The notes below the pieces were generated by a model. That model did no database searches and was not told the DNA's origin. It saw nothing but the letters and a program-made list of their open reading frames with translations. From assembly GCA_001640655.1 (NCBI GenBank), contig LXGT01000003.1, forward strand, positions 124,001-188,000: a stretch of 64,000 nucleotides of DNA, written 5' to 3'. Source of the DNA: Endoconidiophora laricicola. Its lineage: Eukaryota > Ascomycota > Sordariomycetes > Microascales > Ceratocystidaceae. The position numbers and the translations under genes are program-made. Position 1 is the stretch's first letter; every line of letters starts with the position of its first letter. This document shows, in pieces, positions 23,254-33,849 of this stretch.

Positions 23254-23605
23254 TAATCGTTAGCTTTTCACAGGGGGAGTATTGCAACTTTGCTGTGTCT
23301 TTGGCCTACTCGCCATGATGCAGACCAACGTTGTAGAAAGGATGAAAGTAACGCCAAGGGCAAATAGCCTGTAAGTAAGCAACAAAGGATAAAGACTTGA
23401 ACTCGAGGGGGGGATATCAGACCGGCGTCTGGCAGTTCACCTGATAGATAAAAAATATAAGCAGAGGGAACCCGAATGGCCATGTGGGGATAAAAAGAAA
23501 ACCGAGCAAAAAGATTGGTCCGCTCAAAGAGGGAAAGTCCTTAAAGAGGTTGAAGTCTTGAAGCTAAAATAGGCGTTCTTACCATAAACATGAGTCGGTA
23601 AGAAA
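23254..23605 (-). other. Possible small spliced membrane-protein gene or relic
   Basis: Minus-strand pieces look coding. One segment reads SGPIFLLGFLFIPTWPFG (about 23470-23515). A terminal segment reads RLFALGVTFILSTTL followed by a polar tail and a stop (about 23254-23372). They are separated by plausible intron sequence ending in CTTACTTACAG, and another possible intron with GTAAGA lies just upstream (near 23538-23584). The pattern resembles small fungal proteins with a conserved Pro/Trp membrane motif. I could not find a splice pair that keeps frame between the two main pieces, so this may be a pseudogene or have an unseen micro-exon. Confidence 0.25.
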
Positions 23606-24485
23606 ACAGTTGTGTTAGTTTGTTGTTATCTGTATTAGGCTTAGGGTTTCGAGCAAATAAAGAGCCGGTTTTTGTGATGGAAAGAAGCAAGCCAGGCTTA
23701 AGTAGGAACTAAAAAGATTGGCTTAGAAGTTTAAGTAGACCACGTAGGAAAGAGGCATACAAGCTAAAATATGAAGATAAGTCAAGCGATGAGTCTGCGT
23801 GATCAAATGAAAAATAAAGAGTGAGCTGTAGAATCATCATCAGACTCATCTGTTAGGCATAGTATAAAAAGTATCATATAATGCCTTGGGGCAAGTAGTG
23901 AACAAATGAGCAAATAATGGTCGAGGTGTTGACAAAGGGAACTTTTACTCTGGCTCAAACTAGGAGAGATAGATGTGTATTTATCTACAAAGACTTTGCG
24001 AGCCTTGCCTTTTGTGGACTGATCGATGATCGATGACACGGGCAACTCCAGGTGGTCTGTACTTCACCGATAGAGGCAACTGTTGAAAGGTTCTAAGATA
24101 AGGTTGCTATAACGCGTCGCTTCCAATGATAGAGCATGAACTGAAAGTAGTTAGTAGTCAGTCACGTTCTTGAATCATTGATTCACATGGTTTGATTTAT
24201 ATGCAGTAATAAAAAAAAAGTATTTTGCAAAAAGTGAGATAGTCGTTACTGAATTTAAAACGAAGACCGTGATAACTCCCTAAGATAAACCAAAGCTGTT
24301 CGTAGCCGATGCTACTCGTATCCCACAAGTCTATAGAAAGCAGAAAACAAGTAAGTAAAATATGATAAAAATAAAACAACTAAACAATTATGATTAATTT
24401 CAGTTCCTGTTGTCACTACCGTTCATTTTTTTTGGTTTCTTCGTTCTTCGTTCATTGTTTGTTTTTTTCCTTCCTTTTTTTTGCT

Positions 24486-27429
24486 TCACATCTTAAAGCC
24501 TGGCGGAGCTCCTTCAATTTCCAACATAAACTCCGTATCGCCCATATCAACAGCTACACTGTTATATGTATCCTTTTTACCGTTATCACGGCTATTATTA
24601 GTATCAGCGCTGGTGTTCATACTGGCAATAGCCGATATGCTTTCACGACCGGCTTCTTTGATGCCAGCTTCAGTGACGAAGCGTGTCTTTTTGCGTACTG
24701 GCGATCGTTCTCGACGACCGCCTCCAGATGCCGATGCCGATACCAAAGATGACGATGAAGGTACTGTAGAGTAAGAAGAGGAAGAAGAAGAAGAAGAAGA
24801 TGCAGTTGCTTCCGGAGTCGCAATACCACCTTCGCTACCGCTGCCAAACTTCTCACCGCCTTTCATACGGTCCAACTTGTGCTGGAGCCCCTTGCCCCAG
24901 CCGTAGTTATCACCTGCATTCTTGCCACTGTCAGCTCCGGCTGCTGTGCTTGTGGACATTGCGCTATCAGCTCTCTTACGTTTTCCAGCGTTCAAATCAA
25001 TGTCTTCGGCTCGCCGGCCTTTGCCGATGTCGTCAATAGTTAGACGCGCGGCCCGTGGCTCGCCGGTCGTTGCCGATGTAGATGTAAATGTAGATGCCGC
25101 CGGGTTAGCAATCACAAGAACCCCGTTGGTCGACTTCTTAGCCTTGTCCTTTGCGGACGACACCGGAGTAGCGCCACGGCTGGCCAGCTTCGCCATGTAT
25201 TCGCGGGCGACGCCGCCTCCGCCACTCATGCCCGAGAGTTTCTTAGCCAGCTCGCGTTCCTTCTCTTTCATCTGTAGTGCACGGCGCAGATTCTCTTCCT
25301 TCTCCAGCCGCTCTGCCATGGATACGTGCTTTCCATCCACCATATCTGCTGCGCTCCGCGTGCGAGTCATGAAAAAGGTCGACTGGCTGTCATAGTCGAA
25401 ATGGCCTTTGCCGCGATTCAGTTCCGCGATACCTCCACGGCCTCCACGGCCTCCCCAAGACCCTCCGCGACCACCGCCACTGCCGCCACCTCGACCGTAT
25501 TTCTTCGTGGTTACGGCTTCCATGCCGTTCCAGTCCTTGCCGCTACGGCCAAATCCCGAGCCGGTCATCTCCACACGGCTCTGCTTGACGCGTTGCAGGA
25601 CCTCATTGCTGTGGTATTCGCAGTACTGCGTGCGTTTTGAGTTGACCCAGGCACCGCAGCAAGTGCCGTCCTTCTTGATAGTCTGGCAGTAGCCTATGTC
25701 CCGTGACATGCCGACTTCTAGGATCATGTCGGCGTCCGAGTTGATCACAAGACTCCAGCGGCCAGTGTCTTGGCGGCCCGGTGGTGGTGGCATGATGTTA
25801 GGGTTCATAATGGCAATGACTGTACCTTCGGTGAGCTTCCAGAAGCGCAGGAACCCCTCACCAAAAAGGAACATCTCGCAGTCGTGCTGCAGGTCGGTCA
25901 ATGTCAGGAGCATGTACTTGGAATCTTGTTTCCTGCTGTCGGGTTTAGCCTCGTTCTTCTTGTGCACGCGGGGCTCTGATTTCTTTGCCAGAATGGCAAA
26001 CACCACAATATTTTGCTCAATTTCTGGCAGCTCAAAGTCGGGCGCCTTTACGGTACGTGCCAAATCGCTTATCGAGAACACTTTGGCGTCCTGCAAGTGG
26101 CGAGTAACGACTTGGTGGGGCAAGATGCGCCGCGTAAGATGGAATGACGAGTACGATTCAAACGCCGCCTCGCTAAGCTTCTCTGTTTCAACCTGCTTCG
26201 TGCCCAAGATCTCTTCACGCGAGTACTGGCGCGGACCAGAGGCCTCGACTGGCGCATCGACGGCCTCAGCCTTAAACTTCTCCATCTCCTCAGTTGTGAC
26301 GTTGAAGCCACTCGATCGCACCTTCTGGATGCGTTCCTGGCGTTCACGCCTCTCTGTCTCCTCGGCCTTGGCCAGTGCCATACGCTCGTTAAAACTGAGT
26401 GGTTTGCTATCAACCGGCGGCAGGCCGGGCTGTTTCGCCTTGGAAGCAGAAGCAACGCCACGCGCAGTACGCAGATAGCCGCTGCTAGTGCTGCCGTTGC
26501 CGGTGCTCGAGAAGGGGTCGTTGGGCCGGCTTGGTCTACTCGGCTTGCCCAGAACGACATCCTCGGAACGCAGGCCCTTAGACAGAATCTGCCGAAGCGG
26601 CGACGTGGCTTCGATGGCACGGTGGATGCGCTGGACAGGCGATAGAGGAACTTCAACTTCTCTTTCGGTTTTGGGCGCTGCATTCAATGTGGTTGGTTTC
26701 GGCGGAGGTGGGATAATGGGCTTGGAACTCAATAACAGACTGCTTGGTCTCGGGCCAGCCGGTGACCGGGCATAGGCAAGGCGCGCCGGTGACTTTCCCA
26801 CGCTAGATGGCGATTTGGTCAGGTTGGAGAACATAGGCGGGGCATCGAGTAGCTGCGGCCTTGACGCCTTAGTCGGCGACTCTGGCAGCGCCAGTTTGGA
26901 TATTGGCGGGCCAGGTGATAACACGCTGGCAATGCTTAAGCCCTGGATAGCCTGCTGCTGCTGTTGTTTCCGTTCACGTTCCTTTTGCAGCTTCTTGAGT
27001 TTTAGCCGAGCCTGTATGGCCTGCAATTTTAGTTGCAATGTCTCTTCGTCTTCGTCTTCGTCTTCGTCGTCGTCTTCGTCTTCTTTCTCATTATTGCCGT
27101 TCAGACCATCATGTTCATCGGTAGGCTCTGGCGTCTTAGCTGCGCGCGCCCGGCGCAACGGAGATGGCGAAGAAGGTGACATTTGCAGCTGCCGCTGTTG
27201 CTCGGCCGTCATGGAGTTGTACTTGGCACGACCGCGGGGTGTGAGGAGAAGAGCTTCTCTCGGCGAGCGGGGTGGCCACTGCGGCTCGTCCCTTTGGGCT
27301 ACAGAGAACGATAGGCACTATGTTAGAAGCAGGCACATGATATTACGGTAAGATCAGATGCCAAAACAGGTATCACATACAGGGAATCATCTTGTTGTGG
27401 TGCTCCATCACAGAGACGCCGTTCGGCAT
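24486..27429 (-). CDS. MCM10: DNA replication initiation factor Mcm10
   Basis: Predicted 953-aa protein; minus-strand exons 27429-27381 and 27298-24486. The 82-bp intron has a GTATGT donor and TTCTAAC branch; splicing gives an N terminus with WPPRSPREALLLTPRGR, a segment I recall in fungal Mcm10. Mcm10 binds the Mcm2-7/Cdc45/GINS helicase, ssDNA and polymerase alpha at origins and helps activate the helicase. An acidic run plus a basic coiled-coil-like region lies near residues 60-110. The OB-fold spans about 419-545 (FSISDLARTVKAP to MNPNIMPPPPG). The zinc finger lies at about 550-575 (YCQTIKKDGTCCGAWV, then YCEYH). A Gly/Arg-rich stretch and a long disordered tail with a Ser run follow. It is divergent from the RNase H2B gene, and the MCB cluster between them suggests S-phase control. 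An in-frame TAA lies upstream of the chosen ATG. Confidence 0.93.
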
Positions 27430-28253
27430 CACAGGCGGGCGGTTAGCAGGTGGAAGGACGGTTGTCCTGTTTGCGCCGGCAGAAAAGCAACAGTCGGCTT
27501 ATCAGATCGAGAGATGTCGCAAGATCAATTAAATCGTATCAATGAGAAGGGCTTATAAACAAATAATATTCACAGGTCAAAGAATTAAATAACCACTTGA
27601 AAAATCTACGATCAAGACTAAGACGAGAAAAAAAAAAAAAAAAAAAAGACGGTATCGCAAATGGCGGGAGGGATTCTATCACAGACTAACTTGAGCTTGA
27701 TCGACGGGTTGAAAGAAGAGAGCTTATAGGTCTCGTGACTTCAACTAACCCTTTCGGTTTTCAGTGCTTGCAGAGCGCTAAAATCAATGTGCTAACTGTA
27801 AATGGGTTGGCACTTCAATTGAATTGATCAATGATAGCAGGGTCTCTAAATGTTAGCAAACAACATACTAAAATAGTAGTGCATTGTTGTGATATTCATC
27901 ACTAGTACTACCATATTACTTACATAGCAACTAACCGGCTAGGGGCGTATCTTAGCAACTAGGAACCAAAAGAGAGCACGATTTTTTTTTTTGCACGGAT
28001 AGGGATAAAGTGGTTGCCCGCCGTTTGTCTAAGAATATGCTTTATGTTCTCGACGCTGATTGGCTCGTGACGCGTCTCAACACGCGTTATCATACGCGTC
28101 TTCTACAGCTACTTTTAGTATTGCATCGTATTGTATCGGCTGACCGAACAAGCAGTTCGAGAGGTGAACTGACAAAAAAGAAGTACCATCTGATGTTATA
28201 CTAGACTGGTAAGCAGTATCAATTGCCAGAAAAACCCCAAGACAATCAGAACT
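27430..28253. promoter_or_regulatory. Shared MCM10 / RNase H2B intergenic promoter
   Basis: An 824-bp divergent spacer between two replication-related genes. It includes a poly(A) run near 27629-27650, a CCAAT box (reverse) and three MCB boxes near 28.06-28.10 kb, closer to the RNase H2B start. Bidirectional use is inferred from orientation. Confidence 0.6.
28056..28099. promoter_or_regulatory. CCAAT box plus three 12-bp-spaced MCB elements
   Basis: CTGATTGGCT (28056-28065) carries an inverted CCAAT. It is followed by ACGCGT at 28070, 28082 and 28094, exactly 12 bp apart. ACGCGT is the established binding site of the MBF G1/S transcription factor in fungi. The cluster ends 155 bp before the RNase H2B ATG and lies about 640 bp from the MCM10 ATG. 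Confidence 0.75.
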
Positions 28254-29600
28254 ATGGCCCGAATAACGCGCTCAACCAAAGCCACTGTCACGCCTAGCGA
28301 TGACACTGACACCGCCTCATCAACCAAAGCCGCTTCTTCCAAGCCGTCTAGCAAAAAGCCGATTTTAATGCCTAGCGACACCGATGCAGCACTCATCTTT
28401 GTCCTGCCTCGCGAAGCTACACCACAAGCACGAATCGTCTCGCTGCCAAACCCGCGCACCCAAAAACCCTCACGCTACCTTGCCTGTCCGACAACCGGCC
28501 TTTACGAGTTCTCCCTCATCGATTCTACTGATTCGCGTAGTTGGTTGATTGAGAAACCCGGCGCCGCGGCACAGTTACCGGACCCGACCCCGGATGCAGA
28601 CTCTGGCGATGAACATAACACAAACGAAACAGTAGCGGCTACATCGGCTGGCACGATCACCATCATCGCCGAGCCTGACATGTACGTTGCGACACACGTA
28701 GATCCTGTGTTTATCCTGATCGCGGCTTTATACCGAGAGCTCACCTCAGACGAAAAGCGCCGCTATATTTCTTCAGATGACTACTTTGACGAGATCCCCC
28801 GGGACGATTCACATCTTTGGTCTATAATGAAATGGAGCGGCATCCGCACAATCTTCGAGGCTCGCCTCGGCGCTATCTGCACCACGGCCGATCTGGGTGG
28901 CGAGAAAATGTATTGTCTTGACGACTCCAAACTGCTAGATCTTATCATAGCTAAGGCCAAGAAACTCAGCTTCGGCGGCCTGCCAGCTAGTATGGAGGAG
29001 AAGTTCGTCACTAAGCCCCTTGAGGGGCCCATGGTCTTCCAGGCTATTGAGCAGCAGGTGGTGTCAGTAACAGCAGCGACAGCAGATGGCGATAGTGGTA
29101 AAGACACTAGCGCTTCTATACCAAGCACTGAGGGTACGACCGATTTGCAATCAACCGTGGCATCCGCTGTTTCAACGACTGCTACTCCTGTGATCGAATC
29201 GCACTTGGGCGCAGGCATATTCGTGGCCGCCGAGATTCCCGCCAAGGTACTTGAACTTCAGCGCCTAGCTATTGCCTTCAACTACATCTGCGCAACTTAT
29301 ATACCAGCTTCCGTCGAAAAGCACCTACAGAAACAATTTGCCGAAAAGATCGACTTTGCGCCCCTGAAAGAGTACTTGACGAACCTGGCTAAAACTCGTA
29401 GCGATGCTTATGCTAGTCGGACCACTGATATGGCGAGGAAACATCCGCTTGAAGACGCTGAAGACCGTGTGGCGGAAAAGAAGCGCAAGTCCGAGGAAGA
29501 AGCCAAGAAGAAGAAGCTCGTGAGCAGAGGTGTCAAGAATCTACAAAAGGTCAATACATCAGGCATGATGAAGCTCAGTAATTTTTTCAAAAAGGCATAA
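28254..29600 (+). CDS. RNH202: Ribonuclease H2 subunit B
   Basis: Intronless 448-aa protein. RNase H2 removes ribonucleotides misincorporated in DNA and RNA of RNA/DNA hybrids; subunit B (Rnh202) is a structural subunit that links the enzyme to PCNA. An N-terminal basic/Ser tail precedes the triple-barrel region (about 40-150: ALIFVLPRE, then YEFSLIDS and WLIEKPG). A helical wHTH part follows, including DPVFILIAALYRE and YISSDDYFDEI (about 155-250). A variable acidic insert separates this from a Lys/Glu-rich C-terminal helix. The last residues SGMMKLSNFFKKA form a PIP-box-like element with Leu and Phe-Phe at the canonical spacing but no Gln, as in the human subunit. The preceding MCB array suggests S-phase expression together with MCM10. 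Confidence 0.9.
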   Translation: MARITRSTKATVTPSDDTDTASSTKAASSKPSSKKPILMPSDTDAALIFVLPREATPQARIVSLPNPRTQKPSRYLACPTTGLYEFSLIDSTDSRSWLIEKPGAAAQLPDPTPDADSGDEHNTNETVAATSAGTITIIAEPDMYVATHVDPVFILIAALYRELTSDEKRRYISSDDYFDEIPRDDSHLWSIMKWSGIRTIFEARLGAICTTADLGGEKMYCLDDSKLLDLIIAKAKKLSFGGLPASMEEKFVTKPLEGPMVFQAIEQQVVSVTAATADGDSGKDTSASIPSTEGTTDLQSTVASAVSTTATPVIESHLGAGIFVAAEIPAKVLELQRLAIAFNYICATYIPASVEKHLQKQFAEKIDFAPLKEYLTNLAKTRSDAYASRTTDMARKHPLEDAEDRVAEKKRKSEEEAKKKKLVSRGVKNLQKVNTSGMMKLSNFFKKA

Positions 29601-29876
29601 GCATGATATATATATAGAATGAGATAGAGAATATGTTGGCGTATAGGTTCATGTCTTAGTGATTTGGGGGTTTCCTTATCTTTTCTTCTTTGTTACTAGT
29701 ACTATCGGTATCTCCATTGTCACGCTTCTACCTATATTCATTTGATATACTTGTCTACAAGTGAAACGCATACACACATGGCATCTTATATTATTTTCTC
29801 ATTTTACTTCTTGTATAATTCGTTACATCATAAAGTCATGCCGAGTATCTGTCAAGATACCACAGAGACAAACACA

Positions 29877-30734
29877 TCAACGAGTACCACCACTTCGGGT
29901 CCTTGAACTGTTTGTACCGCGCGGAATTCCGCGACCAATTCCCGACGCACCTCTAGTCGATCCAGACGCCGCTCTCGACTGGTATCCGAAGCCAACCGAG
30001 CTGGTGCCTCGACTAGCCGAACTTCCCCCACGAGTTGATGTCGTCGAACCAGCACGAGCGCCGGCACGACTTCGTGTTCCTCGGGTCGTTCCGCGACTGC
30101 TCGAGGCACTACTTCCCGACACAGCCCTTGCACGCTCGTCGTCGGCAGCTTTGCGGCGCAGGGCTTCGCGGCGCAGTTCTTCTTCAGCGGCGCGGCGTTG
30201 CGCGGCTTGTTGCTTGAGAATAGCTTCGTTCTCGATATCGGTCATATCCTGCGTGGCGCCCTTCCAGGTGGGGTCGAGTATGAGGCGCTGATTGTGTTCG
30301 GTTTGTGATAGGATACGCGTCCATGTATCGAGCAGCGTTGATGAGTTATCTACGGTGCCTCCAACCACCTGTCATGATACATAGAAGAGTTAGACTAGGA
30401 TTGCTGCTAAGAATGCGCTGTAAAGTAGTCGAAAGATAATGCTTACTTTCATGTTGCTGCGCACCTTCTCTAGCGTCGCTATGGTCCCTTCAATGACGCC
30501 ATTGATGTTTTTTAGTCCTTCCAATTCTGACCGCAGCGCGGCATTACGATCGTAATTTGAATCGTTATTTTTACTAGTAGCTGGCGTTTTTGGTGTTTTT
30601 GGTGTTTTGGGTGTCTTTGGAGTCTTGGGGCGCTCTGGAACTTCTCTAGAAGCTGTGCGCTGGTGTTGGTATTTTTGGACGGGTGACGTCCAGACGTCAT
30701 CGCCAGTAAGCGAGTGATTAAGGGGATCTGACAT
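29877..30734 (-). CDS. DUO1: DASH complex subunit Duo1
   Basis: Predicted 259-aa protein; minus-strand exons 30734-30447 and 30368-29877. The 78-bp intron has a GTAAGC donor and a CTAAC branch, phase 0. Duo1 is a subunit of the DASH/Dam1 ring that couples kinetochores to microtubule plus ends in fungi. The conserved core spans about residues 65-155: LEGLKNINGVIEGTIATLEK across the first part, then SSTLLDTWTRILSQTEHN and WKGATQDMTDIENE. The N terminus carries a KTP tripeptide repeated five times next to other Ser/Thr-Pro sites, potential cyclin-dependent or mitotic kinase targets. The C-terminal ~80 residues are a Gly/Ser/Arg/Thr-rich basic tail, plausibly microtubule- or Dam1-contacting. The gene ends 277 bp from RNH202 in a tail-to-tail arrangement. 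Confidence 0.93.
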
Positions 30735-32496
30735 CTTCTCGAACAGTCGTAGATTTGTTGTGTGAGGGGTTGACGAGAGAAGGACGATACAATATGGCCA
30801 CTTAAATAATCGGAATCAGATGAAAGAGAAAAGTTTATTTTATTTGCCTGTGACGAATGAACGCCACGATTAGAGCTTGGGCCGATGTTTGCCAAATCAC
30901 TTAAGATACGTTCGTGATGACAGGCGATCAGACCTTTGAAGTTTGCGAACTTGGAGGGGTTATTTTCTTCTTCTTTCTGTTTGATGAAGAGAAGCTTGTC
31001 AGTAACAAAGGAACATGTGGCTTCTCTGTGAATTTTTTTCCAATTTCTGCTTGTTAACTTCAAGGGATATTGAGATAACACAAACAAAAATAGTCAAAAC
31101 GGGAAAATCTTGAAGATAAGGCCAATGAAACACATATTTTTTTTTGTTGATCAGCCCACGAGGCTCTCTGTCTATGATTTACTGGGCTTGGTGTTTGTCT
31201 CAGGCACTCAGCCTTGCCGGTGGATTCAGACAAAACGGGCTATTACTCTACAAACAGAGCCCTGAACCATAAGCACTTAGAAAAAAAAAAAAAAAGGCCA
31301 CTAATAAGTACACTACTATGTATGTACGCAGTCACTCACTTTGTTCGTGCCAAGGCTTATTACTTCTACGCCATATCGGTACCTCCGTCTATCGCTACTG
31401 CTACATTGAGTCTCCATGTACCCCTTTAGCAAGTTGTCAACACAGACCTCCCCGGTCTTCATCCCTGATTGGCTATTTACGTCGCGCAGCAACGCGAGGT
31501 CACACGCGTTACACAACAGTGGGTCTGGCGTTTGTTGACGCGTTGCCAGGAGCTGTTGCATTTGTTTGCAGGGGATAACAGTGGGGCATGGGTGCTGGAA
31601 TGTTGGTTTCCAGCCTCCCTAATTACGATCAAAAACGAGCAGGAAGTAAATAGAACAGCCCCGCGGCGGTCTGTGATTGGTCTGATGCCTATATGTGGCC
31701 CCATCTATCGGCTACAACAGACCAGGGGACCCAACTTTCTTTGAACAGCGCGTTTGCAGGCCTTTGAGCGCTTCCACAACCTCAAACCCTTTTCCTTTTC
31801 CTTGATTCTTTTCTTTTTTCCTCCAACATCCACCGAATCTGATGCACTGAAGAAGAAACCCAGAAAATCCACCGAAAATCTGACTGACTAGACAACCCAG
31901 ACTTGTTTCCCAGACTGATTCTCGCTCTCACTTCCTCCTTCTCTTTCTTCCCTTCTACCCTAAGCATCACCGGTCTTTATTACACTACCAATTATCACCA
32001 CACAATTAACAACACATTCAATCGTCAACTTTACTATCATCAGCGCTTTATCCCTCGCACCATCTCTGGAATTCTGGTTGCTACAGCTATTACTGCAGTA
32101 TTACTCTCTCGTTCTTTGTCTGCACTGACTGAGACATTGCTGTAAGGACGAACTCCTTGACTGGATTTCATACGCCTTGACGATACTCAGACCAGTCTGT
32201 CTATCAATCTGTCGCCGACCATATCACTGGTACCTGCTGTTTTGTGCACCATCGACCGTTCCCACCAGTATTTAAATCTCATCTCTCTTTCAGATCACTA
32301 TTATTTTCTTGCTTTTGTAGAATTCTGTGATTCTCATCAAGTCGTTTCTTCTAAGCCATCACTACATCGTCCTGTCTTGCTTTTAGGAACACCATCACGA
32401 GTCCGTGTGATAAGACAACGTGACTTAACACAGGCTCATCAGCTCATATCTGTTTGAGAGGTAAATATTCAAAAGAAAGGAGCAAGGCAAAAAGCT
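30735..32496. other. Divergent spacer with CCAAT/MCB cluster and long leader
   Basis: Lies between DUO1 (minus) and the uncharacterised gene at 32497 (plus). It contains a CCAAT/MCB cluster at 31465-31543 and a second ATTGG near 31677. A ~600-bp C/T-rich stretch with several short upstream ATGs probably forms the 5' leader of the right-hand gene. Confidence 0.5.
31465..31543. promoter_or_regulatory. CCAAT box plus two MCB elements
   Basis: CTGATTGGCT (31465-31474) is identical to the element upstream of RNH202. It is followed by ACGCGT at 31504-31509 and 31538-31543. It sits 770 bp upstream of DUO1 and ~950 bp upstream of the ATG at 32497, so it could drive either or both genes at G1/S. Confidence 0.65.
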
Positions 32497-33849
32497 ATGG
32501 CTTCAGCACTAGCATCTGGCGCTCGCGCTACCACGCCGTCGTCCCCTCCAGCTCATACGGATATTCACACTCCTCCTACACCCAGATTCGGTGGCTACGA
32601 AGATCGCTGGGAGCCTTACTCGCCGCGCAAGTCTGCCCGCATCGCCTCCAGAGCTTCGCACAGAACGCCCTCGCCCAAGCCCACATCGCGCTCAAAGCAT
32701 GTCGTCTCGGCACCCTCTGCTTCAGCTCCGGCTTCAGCTCCCAAGTCCAAAGTCAACAAGTCGACTGCCAGCAGTAACTCTGCCACCGCTAGCTTCATGT
32801 CTCCAGTGGCTTCACCTAAGAAGAAAGCTCATGGTCTGGCTACTCCCCGCAAGACTTCCAGCTCGCGTTTGACTCTGGACCCAGTTACGCTCCCTTCGAA
32901 CTCAAAGTCTAAGGATGCTACTAGCTCTACCTGCCTTGGCCTTGCTGGCATTCCTACACCAGCTAAGACTCCTCGTAAAGCTTCTGTGAAGGATAAAGAC
33001 ATAGACTCTATCTCTCGCAATCTCTTCGCATCTACTGCAACCGCTACGACAACTACTGCCGCTGTTCCTGAATCTCCCGAAGTTACACCCATACGCCGTC
33101 GCAAGGTCAAGAAGTACACGGGATCGACAATATCAGCACTAGATGATGAAACTCAAGAGCCACCGATCTCTATTTTTACCGATGCTCAAGACCGGCCGTT
33201 TGTGGTAGATCCTGTGATAGAGGAGGACCCATTCCTGCGCAAGACGTCAGCGTCCAGAGAACCGCAAACACCCCGACGCCGCAGCAAGAGAAAGAACGTG
33301 ATCGTACCGGGTGAAGGCCGTATGACAGTGGAGGATGCCATCAAGCGTGATGATGGAATTATCTACACATTCCGTGGAAAGAAGTTCCTTCGCAAGTTTG
33401 CCGCCGAGCCGGATGATCAGGGTATCATGCGCACTCGCGGTGGTATGAAGCCGCGCCTTCTGTTTCCCCCCAAAAAGACACAGCCTATGCGGCAAAACTT
33501 GGAGGATGAAGAGGCCGACACCGATGTCGAGGATCACATCAAGAACGAGGTTGTCGTTGAGGAGGACGAAGAAGAGCAAGCCTCGTCTGCTACTGTGGTA
33601 CCGGCTGTGCCTGCTACTCCCACCAAGGCCACTGCCACGCTAACCAAGACTCCTAAGAGTGCTCGTTTTGGACCCATAACCCCCCCGGATACTCGCCGTA
33701 CTACGCGCGCGTCTGATAAAATGTTCGACGCGGAGCCTATCAAACGCTCGAGTTCCGTGTTTGAGCAGTGGCGCAACACAGGCACAAAACGGCGGACTGA
33801 CGAAGAAGATGTTGAAGCTGAGCCATCCTATAAGCGTGCTAGAGCTTAA
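32497..33849 (+). CDS. Uncharacterised disordered nuclear-type protein
   Basis: Intronless 450-aa protein, Ser/Pro/Thr-rich and mostly disordered. The N terminus has a distinctive GGYEDRWEPYSPRKSARIA segment (about 30-50). Many minimal Ser/Thr-Pro sites (SPRKS, TPSPKP, TPAKTPRK) fit proline-directed kinase phosphorylation. A conserved-looking block at about 265-315 reads VPGEGRMTVEDAIKRDDG followed by IIYTFRGKKFLRKF. Clusters of basic residues (PRRRSKRK, KRRTDEE) suggest nuclear localisation, and an acidic stretch lies near 330-365. From memory, comparable proteins occur across filamentous ascomycetes without an assigned function; I cannot verify this here. The upstream MCB boxes and S/T-P density make a cell-cycle role a reasonable but unproven guess. 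Confidence 0.8.
   Translation: MASALASGARATTPSSPPAHTDIHTPPTPRFGGYEDRWEPYSPRKSARIASRASHRTPSPKPTSRSKHVVSAPSASAPASAPKSKVNKSTASSNSATASFMSPVASPKKKAHGLATPRKTSSSRLTLDPVTLPSNSKSKDATSSTCLGLAGIPTPAKTPRKASVKDKDIDSISRNLFASTATATTTTAAVPESPEVTPIRRRKVKKYTGSTISALDDETQEPPISIFTDAQDRPFVVDPVIEEDPFLRKTSASREPQTPRRRSKRKNVIVPGEGRMTVEDAIKRDDGIIYTFRGKKFLRKFAAEPDDQGIMRTRGGMKPRLLFPPKKTQPMRQNLEDEEADTDVEDHIKNEVVVEEDEEEQASSATVVPAVPATPTKATATLTKTPKSARFGPITPPDTRRTTRASDKMFDAEPIKRSSSVFEQWRNTGTKRRTDEEDVEAEPSYKRARA

Larger units (their letters stand above)
21340..24485. other. 3.1-kb spacer, one doubtful small gene and a retroposon relic
   Basis: AT-rich region between the convergent SCYL2-type gene and MCM10. It contains a decayed reverse-oriented copy of the short retroposon (21685-21720) and some membrane-protein-like exons on the minus strand near 23.25-23.6 kb. 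The rest shows no supported feature. Confidence 0.5.

Noticed and set aside
27613..27656. Poly(A) run flanked by AGACG on both sides as a possible retroposon relic
   Set aside because: The repeat is 5 bp and there is no element body between; a simple A-run is sufficient.
30512..31087. Minus-strand 191-codon open frame overlapping the DUO1 first exon
   Set aside because: Out of frame with DUO1, no recognisable motifs; the DUO1 frame is clearly the coding one.
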